Assembly: GCF_005508865.1 (NCBI RefSeq)
Contig: NZ_SCOM01000002.1
Location: 186,001-250,000 of the forward strand
Source: Pseudomonas sp. F(2018)
GTDB taxonomy: Bacteria; Pseudomonadota; Gammaproteobacteria; Pseudomonadales; Pseudomonadaceae
Reading direction: 5' to 3'
DNA: 64,000 bases
Shown here: piece after piece, positions 28,548 to 39,211 of the stretch
Layout: each line of letters starts with the position of its first letter
How positions within the stretch are numbered: position 1 is the first letter of the stretch
Notes under the pieces: model-generated
Databases searched by the model: none
The model's input: the letters and a program-made list of their open reading frames with translations, nothing else
Told to the model about the DNA's origin: nothing
Made by a program: the position numbers and the translations under genes

Positions 28548-29249
28548 TCAGCCGCCGAGGTAGGCGTCTCGCACTTTCGGGTCGACCAGCAGGTCGGCAC
28601 CGGTGCCTTGCATGACGATGCGCCCGTTTTCCAGCACGTAGGCGCGGTCGGCCAGCTTGAGCGCCTGGTTGGCGTTCTGCTCGACCAGGAACACGGTCAC
28701 ACCATCCTTGCGCAGCTGTTCGATGATGTCGAAGATCTGCTGGATGATGATCGGTGCCAGGCCCAGGGACGGTTCGTCGAGCAGCAGCAGCTTGGGCTTG
28801 CTCATCAGCGCGCGGCCGATGGCGAGCATCTGCTGTTCGCCGCCGGACATGGTGCCGGCGCGCTGCGCGAAGCGCTCCTTGAGGCGCGGGAACAGTTGCA
28901 GAACCTTGTCCAGCTGCTCCTGGTTGTCGCCCTTGCTGCCGAAGAAACCGCCCATGGCCAGGTTCTCCTCGACGGTCAGGCGGGCGAACACGCGGCGGCC
29001 TTCCGGCACTACCGCGATGCTCTTGCGCATGATGTCGCAGGATTCTTGGCCGACCAGTTCCTCACCCATGTAGCGGATGCTGCCGCTGGCCGCGCGCGGC
29101 GAGCCGCACAGGGTCATCAGCAGGGTCGACTTGCCGGCGCCGTTGGCGCCGATCAGGGTGACGATCTCGCCTTGCTCGACATCGATGCTGACGTTGTGCA
29201 GGGCCTGGATCTTGCCGTAGAAGGTGGAGACGTTGTTGAAGTTCAGCAT
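28548..29249 (-). CDS. braG: Branched-chain amino acid ABC transporter ATPase BraG (LivF)
   Basis: 233 residues. Walker A GANGAGKST, Q-loop, signature GTMSGGEQQMLAIGRAL, Walker B LLLLDEPSLGLAP and the switch His region complete an ABC ATPase. The ENLAMGGFF block is specific for LivF. One of two ATPases of the leucine/isoleucine/valine importer. Last gene of the operon, two bases after braF. Confidence 0.96.
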   Translation of the reverse strand: MLNFNNVSTFYGKIQALHNVSIDVEQGEIVTLIGANGAGKSTLLMTLCGSPRAASGSIRYMGEELVGQESCDIMRKSIAVVPEGRRVFARLTVEENLAMGGFFGSKGDNQEQLDKVLQLFPRLKERFAQRAGTMSGGEQQMLAIGRALMSKPKLLLLDEPSLGLAPIIIQQIFDIIEQLRKDGVTVFLVEQNANQALKLADRAYVLENGRIVMQGTGADLLVDPKVRDAYLGG

Positions 29250-29251
29250 GC

Positions 29252-30019
29252 TTACGCCTCCCCCAGATAGGCTTTGATCACGTCCGGGTTGTTGCGAATC
29301 TGCTCCGGCGTGCCGTCGGCCAGGGGAGTGCCCTGGTTGATCACGTAGATGTGGTCGGAGATGCTCATGACCAGGTGCATGTCGTGCTCGATCAGCAGCA
29401 CGGTCACGTCGTGGTCGTTGCGCAGCATGCCGATCAGCTGCTTGAGATCCTCGGTTTCCTTGGGGTTGAGGCCGGCGGCCGGCTCGTCGAGCATGAGGAT
29501 GCGCGGGCGCGTCATCATGCAGCGGGCGATCTCCAGGCGGCGCTGCTGGCCGTAGGCCAGGGTGCCGGCCGGGCGGTTGGCCACGTCGGTGAGGTTCACT
29601 TCTTCCAGCCAGTGCGCCGCGTACTCCATGGCCGCTTTCTCGCTGCGGCGGAAGTTCGGGGTCTTCAGCAGGCCGGCGAGGAAGTTGGTGTTGAGGTGGC
29701 GGTGCTGGGCGACCAGCAGGTTCTCCACCGCGGTCATTTCCTTGAACAGGCGAACGTTCTGGAAGGTACGCACCACGCCCTTGTGGGCGATCTTGTGGCC
29801 CGGCAGGTGCTGGATCGGCTCGTCGTCGAGCAGGATCACGCCACCGGTGGGCTGGTAGAAGCCGGTCAGGCAGTTGAATACGGTGGTCTTGCCGGCACCG
29901 TTCGGGCCGATCATCGAGACCACCTGCTTGGGTTGCACGGTCAGGGCGACATTGTTGACGGCCAGCAGGCCGCCGAAGCGCATGGTCAGCCCGCTGACTT
30001 CAAGAATCGGGCGGCTCAT
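29252..30019 (-). CDS. braF: Branched-chain amino acid ABC transporter ATPase BraF (LivG)
   Basis: 255 residues. Walker [10 protein letters not shown], signature [15 protein letters not shown], Walker [16 protein letters not shown], and the [22 protein letters not shown] block, which is specific for LivG. Overlaps the braE stop by 4 bases. Confidence 0.96.
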   Translation of the reverse strand: MSRPILEVSGLTMRFGGLLAVNNVALTVQPKQVVSMIGPNGAGKTTVFNCLTGFYQPTGGVILLDDEPIQHLPGHKIAHKGVVRTFQNVRLFKEMTAVENLLVAQHRHLNTNFLAGLLKTPNFRRSEKAAMEYAAHWLEEVNLTDVANRPAGTLAYGQQRRLEIARCMMTRPRILMLDEPAAGLNPKETEDLKQLIGMLRNDHDVTVLLIEHDMHLVMSISDHIYVINQGTPLADGTPEQIRNNPDVIKAYLGEA

Positions 30020-31271
30020 GGTTTCAACTCCAGGTGCGGGCGTTGCATGGGCAGCAGGCCCTGCGGACGCCAGATCATCATCAGCACCATCAGGGCGCCG
30101 AAGAACAACATGCGGTACTCGCTGAACTCACGCATCAGCTCGGGCATGAGAATCATCACCACGGCGGCGAGGATGATGCCCAGCTGCGAGCCCATGCCAC
30201 CCAGCACGACGATGGCGAGGATGATCGCCGACTCGATGAAGGTGAAGGACTCCGGAGTCACCAGGCCCTGGCGCGCGGCGAAGAAGCTGCCGGCGAAACC
30301 GGCGAAGCAGGCGCCGAGGGTGAAGGCGGAGAGCTTGATCACGGTGGGGTTCATGCCCAGCGCACGGCAGGCGATCTCGTCTTCACGCAACGCTTCCCAG
30401 GCACGGCCGATCGGCATGCGCAGCAGGCGGTTGATCACGAACAGGGTCAGCAGGACCAGCAGCAGGGCGATCAGGTAGAGGAAGATCACCTTGTTGATCG
30501 AGTTGTAGGCGACGCCGAAGAACTCGTGGAAGGTCTGCATGCCCTCGGCCGCACGGCGCTCGAACGACAGGCCGAACAGGGTCGGTTTGTCGATGTTGCT
30601 GATGCCGTTGGGGCCGCCAGTCAGCTCGGTCATGTTGCGCAGCAGGATGCGGATGATCTCGCCGAAACCGAGGGTGACGATGGCCAGGTAGTCGCCGCGC
30701 AGACGCAGCACCGGGAAGCCGAGGATGAAGCCGAAGAACGCCGCCATCAGGCCGGCGATCGGCAGGCATATCCAGAAGCCCAGGCCATAGTAGTGCGACA
30801 GCAGCGCGTAGCTGTAGGCGCCCACGGCGTAGAAGCCGACGTAACCCAGGTCCAGCAGGCCGGCCAGGCCGACCACGATGTTCAGGCCGAGGCCGAGCAT
30901 CACGTAGATCAGGATCAGGGTGGCGATGTCGACGGCGCCGCGGCTGCCGAAGAACGGCCAGGCCAGGCCGACGACGATCAGGCCGAGGATGATCCAGCGT
31001 TGGGTGGAAGGCAGGGTGAGGAAGTTGCTGGCGCTGGCCGGCATCTTCGGCACGCTGGGCGCACTGGCCCAGGCGGCGGAAAGACGGTCACGGAACAGCT
31101 GCCAGAAGAACATGAACACGGCCACCGCCGCGATGGTCCACAGCACGGCCGGGCTGGCACCGTGCACTTCCAGCTTGATGCCGACGGTGGTCAGTTTCAG
31201 GCCGAGCACCGGGTAGGCCACTGCCAGCACCAGCAGGGCGCTGAAGAAGGCGGTCTTGAGGTTCTTGGTCA

Positions 31272-31275
<4 letters not shown>
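30016..31275 (-). CDS. braE: Branched-chain amino acid ABC permease BraE (LivM)
   Basis: 419 residues, with two or three extra N-terminal membrane helices before the LivM core. The core shows [42 protein letters not shown] and [20 protein letters not shown] (the coupling helix that contacts the ATPases). Two tandem ATGs (31275, 31272) are possible starts. Overlaps both neighbouring genes. Confidence 0.95.
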
Positions 31276-32195
<920 letters not shown>

Positions 32196-32259
32196 TACCT
32201 AACTCCTCGGCGCGTTCCGTGAAGCGGCGCTTGTGACGCGACGGATGGCCGGAAAACTC

Positions 32260-32292
32260 AATAAAACAAAGCCCACTGCTCGCGCAGTGGGC
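32260..32292 (-). terminator. Terminator/attenuator between braC and braD
   Basis: GCCCACTGC (32271) and GCAGTGGGC (32284) form a perfect nine-pair stem with a TCGC loop; the minus transcript then reads TTTGTTTTATT. Its position within the operon would make braC mRNA more abundant than the downstream genes. Confidence 0.8.
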
Positions 32293-32312
32293 TCTGGGTT
32301 CAGGCGGGAAGC

Positions 32313-33434
32313 TTACTTGGCTTCGGTTTTGGTACCGTCCTGGTGCCACTCGTAAACAACGAAGCTGAAGTCCTTCAGATCACCCTTGTCGTCGAAGCCC
32401 AGGGAGCCGGTCGGGGTGTCGAAGCTGTTGGCGCGCAGTGCAGCGGCAACCTTGGCAGTGTCGTTTTCGCCGGCTTTCTTGATGCCTTCGGCGATAACCT
32501 GCACGGCGGCGTAGGCCGGGAATACGAACGGGCCGCTCGGGTCCTGGTTCTTGGCCTTGAAGGCGTCGACCAGTACCTGGTTCTTCGGATCCTGGTCGAA
32601 GGACTTCGGCAGGGTGACCAGCAGGCCTTCGGAAGCCGGGCCAGCGATGGCGGAGATTTCTTTGTTACCCACGCCTTCCGGACCCATGAACTTGACCTTC
32701 AGGCCTTTCTCGGAAGCCTGACGCAGCAGCAGACCCAGCTCCGGGTGGTAGCCGCCGTAGTAGACGAAGTCGACGTTGGCTTGCTTGAGCTTGGAGATCA
32801 GTGCGGAGAAGTCCTTGTCGCCGGCGTTGATGCCTTCGAACAGGGCAACCTTGGTGCCTTTGCCTTCCAGGGTCTGCTTGACCGCGGTGGCGATGCCTTC
32901 GCCGTACTGCTGCTTGTCGTGAACGACGGCAACGGCTTTCGGCTTGATGTGATCGGCGATGAAGTTACCAGCGGTCGGGCCCTGCAGGCTGTCCAGACCG
33001 ATGGTGCGGAATACCAGCTGGTAGCCGCGAGCGGTGATGTCCGGGCTGGTGGAGGCCGCGGTGATCATCAGGATGCCTTCGTCTTCGTAGATGTCGGACG
33101 CCGGCTGAGTGGAGCTGGAGCACAGGTGGCCAACGACGTATTTAACTTCGTCGTTGACGATCTTGTTGGCTACGGCAACGGCTTGTTTCGGATCGCAGGC
33201 GTCGTCGTATTTCACGCCTTCGAGCATCGCACCGTTCACCCCGCCGGCCTTGTTGATCTGCTCGATGGCCATCTCGGCACCGATGAATTGCATTTCGCCG
33301 TACTGGGCGACGGCACCGGTCACCGGACCGGCCAGAGCGATCTTGATGGTGTCAGCAGCCATCGAATAGCTGGCTGCGCCAGCCAGGGCCATAGCGGCGA
33401 ACAGCTTGGTAACTTGCTTGGTAGCCTGTTTCAT
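32313..33434 (-). CDS. braC: Branched-chain amino acid periplasmic binding protein BraC
   Basis: 373 residues. A signal peptide (basic start KQATKQVTKLF, core AAMALAGAASYSMA) is followed by a type I periplasmic binding fold: IKIALAGPVTGAVAQYG, AVEQINKAGG-like segment, then VVGHLCSSSTQPASDIYED with the disulfide-forming cysteines. Binds Leu, Ile, Val and in pseudomonads also Ala/Thr, from family knowledge. First gene of the operon; length equals that I recall for P. aeruginosa BraC. Confidence 0.96.
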   Translation of the reverse strand: MKQATKQVTKLFAAMALAGAASYSMAADTIKIALAGPVTGAVAQYGEMQFIGAEMAIEQINKAGGVNGAMLEGVKYDDACDPKQAVAVANKIVNDEVKYVVGHLCSSSTQPASDIYEDEGILMITAASTSPDITARGYQLVFRTIGLDSLQGPTAGNFIADHIKPKAVAVVHDKQQYGEGIATAVKQTLEGKGTKVALFEGINAGDKDFSALISKLKQANVDFVYYGGYHPELGLLLRQASEKGLKVKFMGPEGVGNKEISAIAGPASEGLLVTLPKSFDQDPKNQVLVDAFKAKNQDPSGPFVFPAYAAVQVIAEGIKKAGENDTAKVAAALRANSFDTPTGSLGFDDKGDLKDFSFVVYEWHQDGTKTEAK

Positions 33435-33759
33435 AGTGCTCCACTCTTATGTGTTTATCGTTTTTGTAATCCATGCGGCCAAAAGCTGCAGGACCGGTAA
33501 AAGTACCCCGGTCACACCCCCCGGCAACTGTACCGGCACAGTGTAGAACTCTGTTTTGCGGCTTGAAAAGCGCACATGTGGAGGCGTGAAGGGCGGTGTC
33601 GCTTGGTTGAAATAAACGTACAGAATAACGGCGCGTCTTTCGGTGACTGGAAGATCCTTCTGCCGGTGTGAGATCGGGTTTCGAGCTTGCCTGGCGAGGG
33701 ACGGTCGTTATCATGGCGCCCGTCTTCCCCAACCGTGTGTTTTCTACACAGAGCAAGTC
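33435..33759. other. Intergenic region between braC and the DUF2288 gene
   Basis: 325 bases between two divergent genes must hold both promoters. I see AT-rich patches (around 33600-33620) but no exact -35/-10 pair, no sigma-54 box and no strong terminator. A weak inverted repeat (ACCGG...CCGGT) lies at about 33494-33512. No open reading frame with a ribosome site is evident. Confidence 0.5.
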
Positions 33760-34077
33760 ATGACAGAACAACCTAGCACCCTCTATGCCAAGCTGCTTGG
33801 CGAAACGGCCAAGATTTCCTGGCAGGAACTGCAGCCCTTCTTCGCCCGTGGTCAACTGCTGTGGGTCGGTGTCGCCATAGACCTGGTGGAAGTCGCGCAG
33901 GCCGTGGCCGAGGACAATCGAGCCAAGGTCGCGGCATGGCTGCAGGCCGGGCAGGTGGCCAAGGTCGAGGAGGCACTGGCGCAGGATTTCCTCGCGCGCG
34001 ATCCGGAGCTGTGGGCCGTGGTGGTGTCACCTTGGGTACTGATTCAGGAGCGCGGCGCTGGTGCGTCGGTGCACTGA
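33760..34077 (+). CDS. DUF2288 family protein
   Basis: 105 residues, soluble, alpha-helical. Begins TLYAKLLGETAKISWQELQPFFARGQLLWV, the family start, and ends with LWAVVVSPWVLIQER. Function unknown. ATG at 33760 is preceded by AGAGCAAGTC; the frame is open further upstream, but that part lacks family similarity. Confidence 0.85.
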   Translation: MTEQPSTLYAKLLGETAKISWQELQPFFARGQLLWVGVAIDLVEVAQAVAEDNRAKVAAWLQAGQVAKVEEALAQDFLARDPELWAVVVSPWVLIQERGAGASVH

Positions 34078-34143
34078 TCGGGAGCCGTTGCGCTTGGCGA
34101 TGCTGGTCTAGACTGAAGTCTTCGACCAGCAAGGAGACGCATC

Positions 34144-34503
34144 ATGTTCGAACCGGGGCATCTACATAGAGCCAGTCTGCCTGGCCAGATCGACTTTGCA
34201 GTGGACCTCTTCTACGAGGTGCGCCGCGATCCCAAGGAAGGGCCGATGATGCACTTCCGCATGGAAGGGCAGATCGCCGGCAAGGCGTTCAAGGACGAGT
34301 TCGAGCTGCATCGCGATACCGCTTTCAACTTCGCCAGCGTGGCCACCCGTCTGGCGGCCAAGCACGGCCTGCCGACCAACCATTCGCTGATCATGCGCGG
34401 GCATGCGGAGTTCGACCGGATGTTCGAGGACATCCGCGACAAGCTGGGTGCCAAGCCTGGGGAGGCGGTGGACTTTGACCATCTGGAAAAGGACGGGCTT
34501 TGA
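34144..34503 (+). CDS. Small conserved Pseudomonas protein (DUF5064-like)
   Basis: 119 residues without signal or membrane segments. Starts MFEPGHLHRASLP and contains FDLFYEVRRDP-like and FRMEGQIAGKAFKDEFELHRDTAFNF segments. I recall this as the DUF5064 family; function unknown. ATG at 34144 has AAGGAGA before it. Followed by a strong terminator. Confidence 0.8.
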   Translation: MFEPGHLHRASLPGQIDFAVDLFYEVRRDPKEGPMMHFRMEGQIAGKAFKDEFELHRDTAFNFASVATRLAAKHGLPTNHSLIMRGHAEFDRMFEDIRDKLGAKPGEAVDFDHLEKDGL

Positions 34504-34516
34504 GCTCCGTGCCTAT

Positions 34517-34552
34517 AAAGAAGAAGCCCCGCACATGCGGGGCTTCTTCTTT
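34517..34552. terminator. Strong bidirectional terminator
   Basis: A perfect 16-pair stem: the arm starting AAAGAAGAAGCCCCGC at 34517 pairs with its complement ending at 34552 around ACAT. The A- and T-rich ends allow it to work on both strands, between the DUF5064 gene and tRNA-Asn. Confidence 0.88.
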
Positions 34553-34591
34553 ATATGAGTAGAAAAACCGGCGTGGCGCAGGACGGAAACA

Positions 34592-34620
34592 AAAAAGCCC
34601 CAGGCTTTCACCTGAGGCTT
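34592..34620 (-). terminator. Terminator of tRNA-Asn
   Basis: On the minus strand AAGCCTCAGG and CCTGGGGCTT (34595-34620) form a ten-pair stem with one G-U pair, followed by TTTTTTG. It lies eight bases past the tRNA. Confidence 0.78.
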
Positions 34621-34627
34621 TTGAATT

Positions 34628-34703
34628 TGGCTCCGCGACCTGGACTCGAACCAGGGACCCAATGATTAACAGTCATTTGCTCTACCGACTGAGCTATCGC
34701 GGA
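34628..34703 (-). tRNA. tRNA-Asn (GUU)
   Basis: 76 bases on the minus strand, from TCCGCGATAGCTCAG to encoded CCA. The acceptor stem TCCGCGA pairs with TCGCGGA, the anticodon loop reads CTGTTAA (GUU), and GGTTCGAGTCC forms the T arm. Confidence 0.98.
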
Positions 34704-34715
34704 ACAGCGGTGCGT

Positions 34716-34743
34716 ATCCTACTGATTAAAAAGGGGAAGTCAA
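34716..34743 (-). promoter_or_regulatory. Sigma-70 promoter of tRNA-Asn
   Basis: Minus-strand TTGACT (34743-34738) and TAGGAT (34721-34716) with a 16-base spacer, 12 bases before the tRNA. The -35 box lies in the downstream arm of the tyrB terminator. Confidence 0.6.
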
Positions 34744-34764
34744 CACCCACAGGGCGACTTCCCC
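34728..34764 (-). terminator. Terminator of the aminotransferase gene
   Basis: On the minus strand GGGGAAGTC (34764-34756) pairs with GACTTCCCC (34741-34733) around a 14-base loop, followed by TTTTTAATC. It lies nine bases past the stop. Confidence 0.72.
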
Positions 34765-34772
34765 GGTTTTCA

Positions 34773-35969
34773 TCAGAGCACCTGGACGATGGCCTTGGTG
34801 ACGGCATCCAGGTTGCTGCGGTTCAGCGCGGCGACGCAGATGCGGCCGGTGCTGACCGCGTAGATGCCGAACTCGGCGCGCAGGCGCTCAACCTGTTCGG
34901 CAGTCAGGCCGGAGTAGGAAAACATGCCGCGCTGGCGGGCGACGAAGGCAAAATCGCGCTTGGCGCCCTGGGCGGCCAGTTGCTCGACCATGGCCAGGCG
35001 CATGTCGCGGATGCGCTGGCGCATCTCGCCCAGTTCCTGCTCCCACAGGGCGCGCAGCTCGGGGCTGTTGAGCACGCTAGCAACCACGGTGGCGCCATGG
35101 GTCGGCGGGTTGGAGTAGTTGGTGCGGATCACGCGCTTGGCTTGCGACAGCACGCGGCCGGCTTCTTCCTTGCTGGCGGTGACGATGGACAGCGCGCCGA
35201 CCCGCTCGCCATACAGCGAGAAGGACTTGGAGAAGGAGCTGGAAACGAAGAACGGCAGGCCGGACTCGGCGAACAGGCGCACGGCGAAGGCGTCCTGGTC
35301 GATGCCTTCACCAAAGCCCTGGTAGGCGATGTCGAGGAAGGGCACGTGCTCGCGTTCGCGCAGAACTTCTAGTACCGCTTTCCAGTCATCCAGAGAGAGG
35401 TCGACGCCAGTCGGGTTGTGGCAGCAGGCGTGCAGCACCACGACGGAGCGGGCCGGCAGGGCCTTGAGATCTTCCAGCAGGCCGGCGCGGTTAACGCCGT
35501 TGGTGGCGGCGTCGTAGTAGCGATAGTTCTGCACCGGGAAACCGGCGGACTCGAACAGGGCTCGGTGGTTTTCCCAGCTCGGGTCGCTGATGGCGACCAC
35601 GGCGTTCGGCAGCAGGCGCTTGAGGAAGTCGGCGCCGGTCTTCAGGGCACCGGTACCGCCGACGGCCTGGGTGGTGACCACGCGGCCTTCGGCCAGCAGG
35701 GCGGAGTCTGCGCCGAACAGCAGTTTCTGTACGGCGCTGTCGTAGGCGGCGATGCCTTCGATCGGCAGGTAGCCGCGCGGTGCGTGGGCCTCGATGCGCG
35801 CCTTCTCGGCTTCGGCAACGGCGCGCAACAGCGGAATTCGGCCTTCCTCGTTGTAGTACACGCCTACACCCAGGTTGACCTTGGTGCTGCGGGTATCGGC
35901 ATTGAAGGCTTCATTCAGGCCCAGGATCGGGTCGCGCGGCGCCATTTCGACGGCGGAGAACAGACTCAT
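34773..35969 (-). CDS. tyrB: Aromatic amino acid aminotransferase
   Basis: 398 residues of fold-type I, class Iα. Catalyses PLP-dependent transamination of aromatic (and Asp) amino acids with 2-oxoglutarate. PLP is held by Lys248 in SSSFSKSFSLYGERVG; Asn185 (HNPTG), Asp213 and Tyr216 (FLDIAYQG) are in place, as is the C-terminal Arg of STGRICVAALN. Start MSLFSAVEMAPRDPILGL at 35969 follows GAGGAGA-like sequence; the frame is open further upstream but matches the family only from here. Could equally be called aspC/phhC. Confidence 0.93.
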   Translation of the reverse strand: MSLFSAVEMAPRDPILGLNEAFNADTRSTKVNLGVGVYYNEEGRIPLLRAVAEAEKARIEAHAPRGYLPIEGIAAYDSAVQKLLFGADSALLAEGRVVTTQAVGGTGALKTGADFLKRLLPNAVVAISDPSWENHRALFESAGFPVQNYRYYDAATNGVNRAGLLEDLKALPARSVVVLHACCHNPTGVDLSLDDWKAVLEVLREREHVPFLDIAYQGFGEGIDQDAFAVRLFAESGLPFFVSSSFSKSFSLYGERVGALSIVTASKEEAGRVLSQAKRVIRTNYSNPPTHGATVVASVLNSPELRALWEQELGEMRQRIRDMRLAMVEQLAAQGAKRDFAFVARQRGMFSYSGLTAEQVERLRAEFGIYAVSTGRICVAALNRSNLDAVTKAIVQVL

Positions 35970-36045
35970 GATTGCGGCGGTCTCGGAGAGGAGAGGTGGG
36001 AACCGGCAACACCCTGCACGGAAACGGGCTAGGGGTTGCATGAAC

Positions 36046-36066
36046 GGGCCGCTATTATAGCGGCCC
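36046..36066. promoter_or_regulatory. Perfect palindrome over a -10 box between tyrB and uvrB
   Basis: GGGCCGCTAT (36046-36055), one central T, then ATAGCGGCCC (36057-36066): ten exact pairs. On the minus strand its centre reads TATAAT, about 85 bases before the tyrB start. A regulator binding here would block that -10. Confidence 0.5.
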
Positions 36067-36155
36067 AGGTTGTGCGCGGCGACAGCGCCAGCGCGCATTC
36101 ACAAGCTATGACGCCCGCGGTCGCGCCGCGTCACAGTGGCATCGTGAGGTCGACC

Positions 36156-38171
<2,016 letters not shown>

Positions 38172-38178
38172 ACTCCTG

Positions 38179-38289
38179 GTAGCCCGGATGCAATCCGGGA
38201 CCCGGGCGGCGCGCTCTCCCGGATTGCATCCGGGCTACAGCTTGCTTCTATGTAGGGCGGGTGAAACCCGCGGGCTTCGCTCGCCCTAC
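38179..38289. repeat. Pair of extragenic palindromes (REP-like) after uvrB
   Basis: A 21-base element at 38179-38199 recurs in exact inverted form at 38218-38238 (GTAGCCCGGAT... and ...ATCCGGGCTAC), and each copy is itself a small palindrome. A second palindrome, GTAGGGCG...CGCCCTAC, spans 38252-38289 with an inner GCGGGTGAAACCCGC stem. They fill the gap between convergent uvrB and DMT genes and may end both transcripts. Confidence 0.8.
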
Positions 38290-38293
38290 CCAG

Positions 38294-39187
38294 TTAACGC
38301 CGGCCGAAGATGATTATCGACACCCCGGCCAAAATCGCCAGGCAGGCCAGGCCTGCGGACAAGTCGAGGCGTTCGCCGAGGATCAGGTAGCCCAGCAGCA
38401 GGGCCACCACCGGATTGACGAAGGCGAAGGTCGACACCAGGCTCGGCTTCACTTCGCGCAGTAGCCAGAAGTAGGCCGGGTAGACGCCCAGGCTCACCGG
38501 CAGCACCAGGTAGGCCAGCCACAGCCAACCGGCGCCGCTCAGCTCGCCCAGTTGCAGCACTTGCCAGTCGCCATGCCAGAGACCGAAGCCGGCCAGCACC
38601 AGCGCGCCGACCAGCATCTGCAGGCCCAGACCGGTGGCGGGCGAGCGCAGCGGCGGGCGCTGGCGCAGCCACCAGGCGCCGACCGCCCAGAGCAGGGTAG
38701 CCAGCAGTACCAGTGCGCCGGAGAACCACTGCAGCAGGCCGGCGTCTTCGCCCAGGCCGCCGCCCATCAACAGCACGATGCCGCCACTGGCGATGGCCAG
38801 GCCGAGCAGCACCCACAGCGGCGGGCGTTCGTCGAGCAGCCATTCCAGGGCCACGCTCCACAGCGGCAAAGTGGTGTAGAGCATCGCCAGCATGCCGGTG
38901 GGCAAGTGCTGGTTGGCGTAGATCAGCGCGCCCTGGCCGACCGCGATCAGCAGCAGGCCGCCGATCAGCGCCGCGCCCCAGTCGCTGCGCTGTACTTTCA
39001 GCCCACCTTGCAGCGCGACCCAGATAAGCGCCAGCACGCCGGCCAGGCTGAAACGCAGGGTGCCGATAATGAAGGGCGGCAGCTCGCGTAGCAGGAAGTG
39101 GTTGGCCAGGTAGGTGGTGCCCCAGCCGATATAGATGATGAAGAAGGCGCCGACGAGCAGCAGCGAGCGGTAACGTGAAGCGGACAT
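38294..39187 (-). CDS. EamA/YedA-like DMT transporter
   Basis: 297 residues with ten helices. IGWGTTYLANHFLLRELPPF opens the first EamA repeat, typical of the YedA group, and LPVSLGVYPAYFWLLREVKPSLVSTFAFVNPVVALLLGYLILGE closes the second. Efflux substrate unknown. The upstream gene emrB-like lies 24 bases before its start on the same strand, so co-transcription is possible. Confidence 0.87.
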   Translation of the reverse strand: MSASRYRSLLLVGAFFIIYIGWGTTYLANHFLLRELPPFIIGTLRFSLAGVLALIWVALQGGLKVQRSDWGAALIGGLLLIAVGQGALIYANQHLPTGMLAMLYTTLPLWSVALEWLLDERPPLWVLLGLAIASGGIVLLMGGGLGEDAGLLQWFSGALVLLATLLWAVGAWWLRQRPPLRSPATGLGLQMLVGALVLAGFGLWHGDWQVLQLGELSGAGWLWLAYLVLPVSLGVYPAYFWLLREVKPSLVSTFAFVNPVVALLLGYLILGERLDLSAGLACLAILAGVSIIIFGRR

Positions 39188-39211
39188 GAATGGAACCTGC
39201 GGGTGGCGAAC

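Noticed and set aside
35970..36155. LexA box for uvrB
   Set aside because: No CTG-N10-CAG-type site is present in the gap; only the palindrome described above.
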